Position numbers and translations under genes: made by a program. A DNA stretch of 64,000 nt from CBDDGJ01 sp965227805 (lineage in GTDB: Bacteria > Pseudomonadota > Alphaproteobacteria > RS24), in NCBI GenBank assembly GCA_965227805.1, contig CBDDGJ010000004.1:291519-355518 (forward strand), in the 5' to 3' direction. The notes beneath the pieces are model-generated. The model was not told where the DNA came from and did not search any database. It saw only the letters and a program-made list of their open reading frames with translations. Below, in pieces: positions 56,502 through 64,000 of this stretch; positions within the stretch are counted from its first letter, which is position 1; each line of letters starts with the position of its first letter.

Positions 56502-56925
56502 TGACCCACCCCCTATAATTAGTTCGATTATTTATCTCGTTTTTAGGGTACAATATTTGATTAAATTATAGGAGTTATATATGAGTAAATTACGCCATAA
56601 ACCGGAACAGATTATTCGCAAACTTAGGGAGGCAGAGGTTTTGTCTGGTCATGGTAAGAGTATTGATGAGATATGCCGTGCGCTTGGCATATCGGATGCG
56701 ACGTATTACAAATGGCGTAAGGCTTATGGGGGCATGCAGGTGAGCCAAGCGAAGCGCCTTAAGGCGTTAGAATCTGAGAATGCCCGTTTAAAGCGTGTGG
56801 TGGCTGATCTTACACTAGACAAACAGATATTGAAAGATGCAGCCGAGGGAAACTTCTAAGCGCTGAACGGAAGCGTCGTTGTGTCGTGCAGTCTCAGCAA
56901 CGCTATGGCATATCTGAACGTCGTG
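56502..56925 (+). mobile_element. Left part of an IS3-family (IS407-like) element
   Basis: Begins TGACCCACCCCCTATAATTAG, carries a complete orfA and the first 22 or so codons of orfB, and is cut at 56926 by another IS end. Its right half is missing. It shares its left 200 bp with the remnant at 48274. Confidence 0.85.
56581..56859 (+). CDS. IS3-family transposase OrfA
   Basis: 92-residue helix-turn-helix protein of IS407-like elements: KPEQIIRKLREAEV, then ICRALGISDATYYKWRKAYG, then the leucine-zipper-like tail RLKRVVADLTLDKQILKDAA. A few codons of orfB follow in the -1 frame up to SERRV at 56925. Without orfB it cannot make a transposase. Confidence 0.88.
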   Translation: MSKLRHKPEQIIRKLREAEVLSGHGKSIDEICRALGISDATYYKWRKAYGGMQVSQAKRLKALESENARLKRVVADLTLDKQILKDAAEGNF

Positions 56926-57074
56926 TGTCAAGCCCCATAATTTTGTGCCAGTTTTTGTGAGAGTATTTTTGTGTTTTGTTTGAGTATGTTTGTTTCTGGT
57001 GCTGGTGGTTTGTAGTTTAGTGCTTGGTGCGGTCTGATATGGTTATATTGCTTTACCCAGCCTTTTATTACCAC
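56926..57074 (-). mobile_element. Detached end fragment of the IS at 57075
   Basis: 149 bp beginning TGTCAAGCCCCATAATTTTG and nearly identical to the adjacent first 149 bp of the next element (one difference noticed, GTTTTGTTTG versus GTTTTGGTTG). It is a direct tandem repeat of the transposase 3' end. Confidence 0.9.
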
Positions 57075-57076
57075 TG

Positions 57077-57874
57077 TCAAGCCCCATAATTTTGTGCCAG
57101 TTTTTGTGAGAGTATTTTTGTGTTTTGGTTGAGTATGTTTGTTTCTGGTGCTGGTGGTTTGTAGTTTAGTGCTTGGTGCGGTCTGATATGGTTATATTGC
57201 TTTACCCAGCCTTTTATTACCACCTTTGCTTCTGTCAGCGACAAGAAGGTTTCTGCATTTAACAACTCGGTTCTGAGTATACCGTTAAACCTTTCATTAA
57301 AGCCATTTTCCCATGGCGACCCTGGGGCGATATAAAGCGTTTCGGTGCCCACATTACGCAAGAAACGCTTTATATCGGTGCTGGTAAATTCTCTACCATT
57401 ATCCGACCTGATATGCTCAGGCACGCCGTGTTTGGCGAAGCATTTTGCCAGTGTTTCAATCACATCTATGGACTTGATATTGTAGCCAACTTCCACAGCT
57501 ATCGCCTCTCTGCTGAACTCGTCGAGCAACGTTAACATTCTGTATTTCCTGCCATTATGCAGCTTGTCCCCCACAAAGTCATAGCTCCAAATATGGTTCT
57601 TATATTTGGCACGAAGTCTGAGGCAAGAGGAAGTGCCATCATATATGCGCTTGCGCTTTTTGTGTCTTTTAGGCAGCTGCAAGCCTTCTTCGCGCCATAG
57701 TCTTTCTACCTTCTTATGGTTAACATTATGCCCCTCAACCCGCAATAATGCTGCTATCTTGCGGTATCCATAACGACCATATTGCTTGGCTAGGCGTATC
57801 ATATCAAGCCGTAGCTGTTCATCGCTGCAAGCTTGAGTGGGTTTATACTGACACACGCTTCTTGGAATATCCAA
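57077..57874 (-). CDS. IS3-family transposase OrfB (DDE integrase core)
   Basis: 265 residues from the first ATG. The frame stays open upstream to the end of orfA (including KRSVAVHCQQRLSTSQRKVC), so it is probably made as an OrfAB fusion. DDE residues: Asp in WSYDFV, Asp in IRSDNGREF, Glu in NGFNERFNG. The stop codon lies inside the terminal repeat. Confidence 0.9.
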   Translation of the reverse strand: MDIPRSVCQYKPTQACSDEQLRLDMIRLAKQYGRYGYRKIAALLRVEGHNVNHKKVERLWREEGLQLPKRHKKRKRIYDGTSSCLRLRAKYKNHIWSYDFVGDKLHNGRKYRMLTLLDEFSREAIAVEVGYNIKSIDVIETLAKCFAKHGVPEHIRSDNGREFTSTDIKRFLRNVGTETLYIAPGSPWENGFNERFNGILRTELLNAETFLSLTEAKVVIKGWVKQYNHIRPHQALNYKPPAPETNILNQNTKILSQKLAQNYGA

Positions 57875-57951
57875 AGCCTTGCAAACTTTACGCTGGCTTG
57901 TGCTCAGCCTTTGTTGGCAATGGACTGCAACAGAGCGCTTATCTGCTGTGG

Positions 57952-58242
57952 TTAGGCCTTTTTCTTGTCCAAAAAATCGAGCCCCTCCTTGAGAATCAAC
58001 TTATCTAACTCTAGCGCAGCAACTATCTTTTTAAGGCGCACATTCTCCTGCTCCAAGGCTTTTAGGCGTTTAACCTCGCTATTCTTCATATGACCATAAT
58101 TGCCACGCCAGCGGTAATATGTCTGCGGGCTAATGCCACTCTTGCGGCAGGCAGAATCGGTATCCATACCCCCACCAATATTCACCTCAACCTCACGTAA
58201 TATGCGGATTATATCATTGTCACTAAAACGTTTTCTGCTCAT
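57952..58242 (-). CDS. IS3-family transposase OrfA
   Basis: 96-residue helix-turn-helix protein: MSRKRFSDNDIIRILREVEV, then ACRKSGISPQTYYRWRGNYG and a coiled-coil tail. Near its 3' end a T TTT TTG run and a G AAA AAG run stand in frame, either of which could give the -1 frameshift into orfB. Confidence 0.9.
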   Translation of the reverse strand: MSRKRFSDNDIIRILREVEVNIGGGMDTDSACRKSGISPQTYYRWRGNYGHMKNSEVKRLKALEQENVRLKKIVAALELDKLILKEGLDFLDKKKA

Positions 58243-58350
58243 CTTTTACTCCTATAATTGATGTTTCTTAAAATCCTAACGAGAAATATACACCCAATCA
58301 AAGACAATAATCTCTCGCTAAAACTGGTACAATTATAAGGGGGAAGGACA

Positions 58351-61300
58351 ATATCAATGCTGGTGATAATATTACGCAGATCGGAAGCGACTTTGCAGCA
58401 GGAAATGATATGAATCTCACAGCAACAAATTTTAATAGTTATGCTTCTTTTCATGAAATATCAGTAACCGAGACGACGAAAGAAACGCGCGATGGCCTGG
58501 GCATTTCTCTCACGCATAATTATGGCCAGACGCGAGATGCTGTGCAAGATGCTGACAAAGGTGATACTACGCTTGATAAGTTGAGTAATACCCTTAAAGC
58601 AGTCGATGCAGTAACAAGTTTTGCCAAAGGGCCAAGCGGGACTGCACATTTAGGGCATACAAAAACTAAAACAACAGCAACACAAACCAATCAAGCGGCG
58701 CGTGTTTCAACCATAGATGCAGGGGGCAATATAAATATTACCGTTACCGAAGACATAAATGTTGAAGGCACAAATGCAATCAGCGGTGGCGATATATTTA
58801 TGGAAGCTAAAAATATCAATATTGGTGCCGCCATTGAAGTGAACACTGCTCAGCAAGATTATGAAATGACCAGCAATGGCGTTGTTGCCAATGCAGATCA
58901 AGATTCAATTGGGGTTGGCGTTGCAAGCAGTATCGGAACGAGTGATATGTCCAGCATACAAGAAAATGCGGTTGGTGCGCTTTTCCACTCTGGTGGCAGT
59001 ATTAGCTTAAACACCGACCAAGATATTACAATAGAAGGGGCAGGTATCACCTCTGTAGAAAATATTAACCTCAATGCTGGCAATGATTTAACGATTAAAA
59101 GTGCTGAAAATAGTTATGAATCGGCGATGGATGCATTTAGCGCCAATGCCGGCGCTGGGGCTGGAATAACTTTTAGTAAAGACGCACCGCCTGCACTAGG
59201 CTTTTATGTTGAAGGGGGGCTGGGTGTGAACGAGCTCGACCGCAACCGCACCACCCACAATAATGCCAGCATAAATGCCGGTGGCACGCTTAACATTACA
59301 AGTGGTAATGATGTCACAATTACCGGGGCAAATGTCGAAGGCGATGACGTTTTACTTGATGTCGGTAATAATTTAACGGTTACAAGTGTGCGAGACATTG
59401 GCGAAGTTGATGGTGAACGCTTTGAAATTGGTGGAAGCGTCACAGTGGGTGGAGGGGCAAGCTTTAGCGTGAATGGCGGCTATGGCGAAACCAATGGCAG
59501 CACATCCTGGGTGAACGAACAAACCAGCATAATTGGGCGCAGTAGTGTGGATATAGATGTTGAAAATCACACGCAGCTTGATGGTGCGCTAATTGCCAAT
59601 ATTGATGCCGAAGGTATTGACCAGGGTAATTTAGACTTGGATACACAAAGTTTTGCCCATAGCAGCTTTGGCGGGCATGATAAAGAAAGTAGCTATTATA
59701 TAAGTGCCAGCTATGGCAGTGGCAATTATAATGAAGATGACACAAGTAGTGTTACAGCAGAAGGCGAGTACTATAATTTTGACCGCCGTCAAATCAATTC
59801 TGCAACAATCGGCGCAGGAAACATCACAATTCGCGACGATGCACAAACCGGCCAAGACAACACCGCAGGCCTTAATCGTGACTATACTACAGCGCAAATC
59901 GAAACCAAAGACAAAGAAGATGAGTTTTCCTTTTATGCGAGTACAAGCAGTGTAAACGCATTAACCAACCCCGTGGATAGTGCGAAAGCTGTTTTTAATG
60001 ATTTAGCTGATTATCATAACGCGGCGCTTGATACGGGCAGAAATACGGTTGCGGTAGTCAAAGCAGGTGGCGATGTTATTAGCGACGTTGCTATAGGTGA
60101 TTTTGCGGGCGCGAAGGATGCGTTTGCGTCTATAGGCACGCATATACAATTGGCCAAATATGAGACTGAGACTTATAAAATCCTTAATGATCCCACGGCT
60201 AATCCTCATTCGAAAGAGGTTCAGGATGCACTTAATGTTGCTGCCGAAGCGCGTGCGAATATGACGGGGGAAGACGTTGCAGAGGTGCGCCTTGCGCTAG
60301 CTGAGGAATTTAACCTTAAACGCGCCAAGGCAGGGGATATGCCTGTTATTGGTGCGGCCAATCAGGAGACGCAAACGGCTTATGTTTCGTTGGGCGATGG
60401 TGTAACGGGCACCTCCATAAGTGATAGAGAGCAGCTTATGAACACGACAGCCCATGAGCTTGCTCATTTATATGGCTGTGGTTCGGATGAAGGGTGTGCT
60501 GATAAACGTGCGGCGCGTGATGTGGAGAACTTTAATCTGGTGTCTATGCTTTATGGTTATGAGCAATCTGAGGGCAGTTCTTCTGAAAGCCGTGCATGGC
60601 TCTTGAATAATCAAAATGACCCTCTCCTTATCGAAAACACAAACCTGCTCAACAATGAAAATCCTGATGATTTGGATTATCTAACCATACATGTTCATGG
60701 AACATTTTCATCTCCAGAGGATGTTGATTATGACTTTATTGAGGCTATAGGAAAAACAACAGGTGAAGAGGTATTAGAATTCCACTGGAAGGGAGAAAAC
60801 AACTCTTCAGATCGAAAAGAAGCCGGACAAAACCTCGCAGAAATTATTAAAAATCACGAGTTTGAGGACGGTGAAGATCTCCATATTATTGCCCATTCAC
60901 ATGGGGGGAATGTAATTAAGGAAGCAACTCAACATATGTCTGAGGGGGATAAAAAAATAGATACATTAGTGATGTTGGGAGTTCCACATAGAGATGACCA
61001 TGTGTTAAATGAAAATGCTTTAGCCTCTGACAGCACATTACTAAATTTATTTGATACGCAGGATTGGGTGCAAAGCACTGCAGCAGGTATAGACTCTGAT
61101 GCAGTGCATTATAATAATTATTATCCTTTGTTTGGTCTTCCTCTCACTATAGACTATAAACCTACCTCACAAACAATTCCTGGGTTTAAAAATATAGAAA
61201 TTGAACAGAAAAAAATAATTATTGTAGACGACCAAAGAAGTTTAGGTACACTTAAGGAAAAAGAAGTAGGTGTAGGAGGGCTTTCTGCCCATTTGAATTT

Positions 61301-61361
61301 AGATACAAAAAAAATATGGGATAGTTATATCTCTGAACATTTAACTAATGGAGATAATTAA
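58351..61361 (+). CDS. Filamentous-haemagglutinin/CdiA-like exoprotein with C-terminal alpha/beta-hydrolase, 5' truncated
   Basis: The frame is open from the IS edge at 58351; the first ATG is 58410 (983 residues from there), but the true N-terminus has been lost. About 1-430 is repetitive beta-helix (phrases such as NLNAGNDLTIKSAENS and NINITVTEDINVEGTNA), as in two-partner secretion exoproteins. A helical pretoxin region follows, with a zincin-like HELAH at 682-686. Residues 725-758 (SESRAWLLNN to DDLDYL) are a junction repeated in the next toxin. From 759 an alpha/beta-hydrolase follows: HGTFS loop, nucleophile Ser830 in AHSHGG, possible Asp in LFDTQDWV, His in LSAHLNL. It resembles lipase-type effectors. 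Its stop abuts the next gene. Confidence 0.8.
60582..60684 (+). repeat. 103-bp junction repeat, copy 1
   Basis: Encodes 34 residues including LLIENTNLLNNENPDDLDYL. It differs from copy 2 at 61874-61976 at four positions. It lies between the pretoxin region and the hydrolase domain. Confidence 0.95.
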
Positions 61362-61769
61362 TTGAGTGATGGACTTAAATATATATTTTTAGCATTTGCT
61401 GCAGTATTATGTATCCAGCTTGTGGCTATATTATTACATGCACCGCTTGGAGCCGCTTTTGGCTTATACGCACTAATTATACTTTACTTTCTGCTCTTTT
61501 TTCCGAATTTTATGTGGGAAAAGATTAAATTTATTTATTTGTTTTTTCCGCTAATTGTGCTTGCTGCGAATATTAGTGTTGTATGTATGGTGTATATATT
61601 TGTTCCACTTATATCAAAGATATCGGAAATTTCATTGCTCAGTGGTGAGGAATGGTGGATCGTATCACTTTTATTGCAAGTATCTGCGCTATTCCTCATT
61701 CCACTTCAACTTATAATTGCAATTATCTGGGATATAATACCTTATTGTAAGGCACGACTACGAAAATAA
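61362..61769 (+). CDS. Four-helix membrane protein, probable immunity protein
   Basis: 135 residues starting at TTG immediately after the toxin stop. Four hydrophobic segments (about 8-28, 30-50, 57-82, 100-125) and a basic C-terminus. No family recognised. Its position directly behind a toxin-domain gene, and the membrane location that would suit protection from a lipid-hydrolysing toxin, suggest immunity; this is inference. Start codon uncertain because no clear ribosome-binding site is visible beyond coupling. Confidence 0.55.
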   Translation: MSDGLKYIFLAFAAVLCIQLVAILLHAPLGAAFGLYALIILYFLLFFPNFMWEKIKFIYLFFPLIVLAANISVVCMVYIFVPLISKISEISLLSGEEWWIVSLLLQVSALFLIPLQLIIAIIWDIIPYCKARLRK

Positions 61770-61873
61770 ACATGACCCGGTTATTTATCACACTATTGAC
61801 TAGTCTGTCTTTGCTTTTGGGACAGGGCATTGTGCCTGCCTTTTCTGCTTTGCCAAGCGATATGGGCGGCACC

Positions 61874-61976
61874 TCTGAAAGCCGTGTATGGCTCTTGAAT
61901 AATGAAAATGACCCTCTCCTTATCGAAAACACAAACCTGCTCAACAATGAAAATCCAGAGGATTTGGATTATCTAA
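61874..61976 (+). repeat. 103-bp junction repeat, copy 2
   Basis: Same length and 4 mismatches to the copy at 60582-60684; encodes LLIENTNLLNNENPEDLDYL within its 34 residues. It joins a signal peptide to an M23 domain. Confidence 0.95.
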
Positions 61977-62409
61977 GAATTACAGAGATGGTTCCTGAAG
62001 CGCAGGCTTTGATTGGCCAATATGGTGGTAAAAATATAGGTACAATATCTTATGATTATGTGAATAAAGATAACTTTGGTGTCCGTTATGTAAATCCTGA
62101 TGATCCTAGTGATATCAGTAAAACTCCAAAACCAGGTTTTGTAAAGAGAGTGAAGGATCATATGGGAACGGATATAGCATCCCCGAAGGGTAGCGAAATT
62201 CACTCACCTGTTTCAGGTAAAGTTAGTGATGTTGGCTATTCTGTAAAAGAAATAATAACAAAAAGCGGGGAAAAAAAGCAAGTTGGGCGAGGTTATTATA
62301 TTGAGATAGAGTCTGAAAACGAAAATAGTCTAGGTGGAATGGTAATCCCCCCATAAATTAGTAGTGTTTTGCAGTAGAATTTTCTATCGTTTAGCGAAGG
62401 AGATTTACG

Positions 62410-62676
62410 ATGAAACAGAAACGATTTAGTGAGACACAGATTATGCAGATATTGAAACAGGCGGAGCAAGGCGTTTCTGTTTCTGAACTGTGCCGCGCGC
62501 ATGGTATGAGTAGCGCGAGCTTTTACAAATGGCGGAGCAAATATGGCGGGATGGATGCGTCGATGATTTCCCAGATGAAAGCCATGGCGGATGAAAACCA
62601 TCGCCTGAAGCGGATGTATGCTGAGATGAGCATGCAGAATGATTTGCTGAAGGAAGCCCTTGGAAAAAAGTGGTAA
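62410..62676 (+). CDS. IS3-family transposase OrfA
   Basis: 88 residues: MKQKRFSETQIMQILKQAEQ, then LCRAHGMSSASFYKWRSKYG and a zipper-like tail. A perfect A AAA AAG heptamer stands in frame just before the last Trp and stop; a -1 slip there leads straight into orfB. Confidence 0.92.
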   Translation: MKQKRFSETQIMQILKQAEQGVSVSELCRAHGMSSASFYKWRSKYGGMDASMISQMKAMADENHRLKRMYAEMSMQNDLLKEALGKKW

Positions 62677-63524
62677 GCCCTTCGCTTCGCAAAGGGATAG
62701 CGAAATGGGCAGTAAACGATAGAGGCGCGAGTATTCGGCTTGCGTGTGCCACCTTTTCTATATCACAGACATGCTATCGTTATCAGGCTCGCCTGAGTGA
62801 TGAGAATGCCGAGATTGCTGACTGGTTGTTACGGTTGACGCATACCCATAAGAGGTGGGGTTTTGGTCTGTGTTTTTTGTATTTGCGTAATGTGAAGGGT
62901 TTTGGCTGGAACCACAAGCGGGTTTATCGGATTTACCGGGAGTTAGAGCTTAATTTGCGGATCAAGCCGCGTCAGCGTTTGAAGCGTGCGCGTCCTGCTC
63001 CTCTAGCTGTACCGGAGCGTCCCAATGAAGTCTGGTCGATGGATTTTATGGCCGACCAGCTCAGCACCGGCAAGGCGTTCCGCACCTTCAATGTATTGGA
63101 TGACTTCAATCGTGAAGGGTTGGGTATAGAGGTTGATCTATCCTTACCATCTGAGCGTGTGAAGCGTTCACTGGAGCAGATCATTGAATGGCGTGGTAAA
63201 CCACGCGTGATACGTTGTGATAATGGCCCTGAATATATCAGTGGGGCAGTGAGATGCTGGGCAAATAAGCGAGGCATCCGGCTCGCTCATATCCAGCCAG
63301 GCAAGCCACAACAGAATGCTTATATTGAACGTTACAACCGCACCGTCAGCCATGAATGGCTGGAGATGAACGAATTTAATACGATTGAGGAGGCGCAGCT
63401 CACGGCAACAAAATGGCTATGGACATATAATAATGAAAGACCTAATATGGCTATCGGCGGCATAACACCAGCAATGAAACTGGCTAAAGCCACCAAAACA
63501 AAACTGTCTACTTCAGACCCCTAA
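62670..63524 (+). CDS. IS3-family transposase OrfB (DDE integrase core)
   Basis: 284 residues from GTG at 62670, overlapping orfA by 7 bases in the -1 frame, so likely made mainly as a frameshift fusion. DDE residues: Asp in WSMDFMADQ, Asp in IRCDNGPEYI, Glu in AYIERYNRT. It looks intact and potentially active. Confidence 0.93.
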   Translation: MVSPSLRKGIAKWAVNDRGASIRLACATFSISQTCYRYQARLSDENAEIADWLLRLTHTHKRWGFGLCFLYLRNVKGFGWNHKRVYRIYRELELNLRIKPRQRLKRARPAPLAVPERPNEVWSMDFMADQLSTGKAFRTFNVLDDFNREGLGIEVDLSLPSERVKRSLEQIIEWRGKPRVIRCDNGPEYISGAVRCWANKRGIRLAHIQPGKPQQNAYIERYNRTVSHEWLEMNEFNTIEEAQLTATKWLWTYNNERPNMAIGGITPAMKLAKATKTKLSTSDP

Positions 63525-63805
63525 TAATAATGGGGAGATTACCGAATTATAAAAATATTTCATGGACAAGAACAATCTCATCTTTCTGTAGGAGATCAGG
63601 TCTTAGAAGGACAAACAGTCATGAATTCGGGGGATACAGGGTCTCCTGGTAGTAATCATGTTCATATAGAGTTGTGGCTTGACGGTATAGCAGTAGACCC
63701 AATCGACGCAGGAAATTTAGGAGATTATGAAGTTTTAGAAAACAGCCCTGGTTACATTAACCAAAACATGCTACAAGGTAATAATTAAATATACAGGAAA
63801 ATAAT

Positions 63806-64000
63806 TTGAAAAATAAAAAATATATACTTCCATTTGCGTTTTTGATTATTATTTTTTCGTTTCTTAGCAGCACCTATTCTTTGTATAAAGGGGAGAAGTT
63901 GCGACAGGCAGCGGAACAGGCAAAGAGTGATATGTATTTTTCTTTGTGGTATTATTATCTCCGAGATTATATTGATTATATTACACAGCCTCCTGACCCT
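63806..64000 (+). CDS. Membrane-anchored small protein cut by right edge, candidate immunity protein
   Basis: 65 codons visible from TTG at 63806, preceded by CAGGAAAATAA. One N-terminal membrane segment (YILPFAFLIIIFSFLSS) then a charged, Tyr-rich soluble part. It starts 17 bp after the M23 cassette, the place where an immunity gene would be expected. No family recognised; the frame is still open at the edge. Confidence 0.5.
   Translation, partial: MKNKKYILPFAFLIIIFSFLSSTYSLYKGEKLRQAAEQAKSDMYFSLWYYYLRDYIDYITQPPDP

Larger units (their letters stand above)
57075..58350 (-). mobile_element. Complete IS3-family element
   Basis: 1276 bp bounded by imperfect inverted repeats: TGTCAAGCCCCATAATTTTG... 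on the left and, reverse-complemented, TGTCCTTCCCCCTTATAATTG... on the right. It carries orfA and orfB on the minus strand. The flanks (CCAC and ATAT) do not match, so the original insertion context has been rearranged. Confidence 0.85.
62341..63543 (+). mobile_element. Intact IS3-family element with 4-bp target duplication
   Basis: 1203 bp. Terminal inverted repeats GGTAATCCCCCCAT (62341-62354) and ATGGGGAGATTACC (63530-63543), one mismatch. Flanked by GAAT on both sides (62337-62340 and 63544-63547). Encodes OrfA and OrfB on the plus strand. The clean duplication implies a recent insertion. Confidence 0.93.
61772..63788 (+). pseudogene. Second toxin cassette: secreted M23-type peptidase, split by an IS
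   Basis: Left part 61772-62340, right part 63548-63788; leaving out the IS and one GAAT gives an uninterrupted 269-residue frame. Residues 1-26 are a signal peptide (MTRLFITLLTSLSLLLGQG and on, ending FSA). Residues 35-68 repeat the junction of the preceding exoprotein. Then an M23 domain: HMGTD at 130-134 fits the first zinc motif (HxxxD), followed by SPVSGKV. After the IS come LSVGDQVLEGQTV and SPGSNHVHIELW, where HVH gives the third ligand. M23 enzymes cut peptidoglycan cross-links. As it stands the gene is interrupted and ends at 62356. Confidence 0.8.

Noticed and set aside
55419..58350. Integrative element using tRNA-Asn as attachment site
   Set aside because: No integrase gene and no second copy of the tRNA 3' end were found in the window.
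63985..64000. Another IS start at the right edge (CTGACCCT)
   Set aside because: Only TGACCC matches the left end seen at 56502, and the following base differs; too short to claim.

Overview
The window reads as a chromosome segment of an AT-leaning alphaproteobacterium that I cannot place to genus. The main clues are gene orders and families typical of that class: dnaG-rpoD next to yqeY-carAB-greA, the purMN / DUF2066 / hdaA / ppk / ppx cluster, tlpA / argH / lptM / lysA, ftsE-ftsX, and pcm-tolC-popZ-valS with a PopZ (DUF2497) protein. Nearly all of positions 1-47600 and 49750-55500 is ordinary, tightly packed housekeeping DNA.

Layout. Positions 1-3400 hold a type I secretion pair (TolC-like outer-membrane protein and ABC exporter, the latter cut by the left edge). 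Positions 4017-6193 hold the groES-groEL operon with a sigma-70-like promoter, a perfect CIRCE operator and a terminator. Positions 6211-6407 look like a free-standing small-RNA gene (possibly 6S) with its own promoter and terminator. Positions 6548-13479 carry nnrU-like, SDR, tlpA, argH, lptM, lysA, ftsEX and a YdcF-like gene. Positions 13476-19247 carry a globin-like gene, tRNA-Pro, tRNA-Ile2, panD, rpoD, dnaG, a TRL-like lipoprotein and yqeY. Positions 19522-47597 run through carAB, greA, a GH24 lysozyme, ppx, ppk, hdaA, purMN, ndk, holC, pepA, surA, rsmA, an alcohol dehydrogenase, fumC, an AsmA-like giant, uvrD, prmA and an aminopeptidase P. surA and rsmA are adjacent, with neither lptD nor pdxA beside them.

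Two accessory patches stand out. Between 47600 and 49700 lies a decayed cas9 5' fragment cut by an IS3-family remnant that is itself a hybrid of two IS types also present in this window, then a small ORF behind a strong ribosome-binding site and a highly structured leader, and a mazEF toxin-antitoxin pair. No CRISPR array is visible. From 55554 to the right edge, just after tRNA-Cys and tRNA-Asn, there is an unusual Tag/renalase-like fusion, a stack of IS3-family elements, and the 3' part of a very large filamentous-haemagglutinin-type exoprotein.

The most exciting part is 58351-64000. The exoprotein ends in an alpha/beta-hydrolase domain and is followed directly by a four-helix membrane protein, which has the shape of a toxin and its immunity protein. 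Immediately downstream is a second open reading frame with its own signal peptide. It repeats the same 34-residue junction sequence (103 bp, 4 mismatches) and then switches to an M23 peptidase domain. This second toxin is split by an intact IS with a 4-bp target duplication, and removing the IS restores the frame. A further small membrane-anchored ORF follows at the edge. This is the architecture of a polymorphic (contact-dependent inhibition type) toxin locus with a swappable silent cassette, built around a junction motif I do not recognise.
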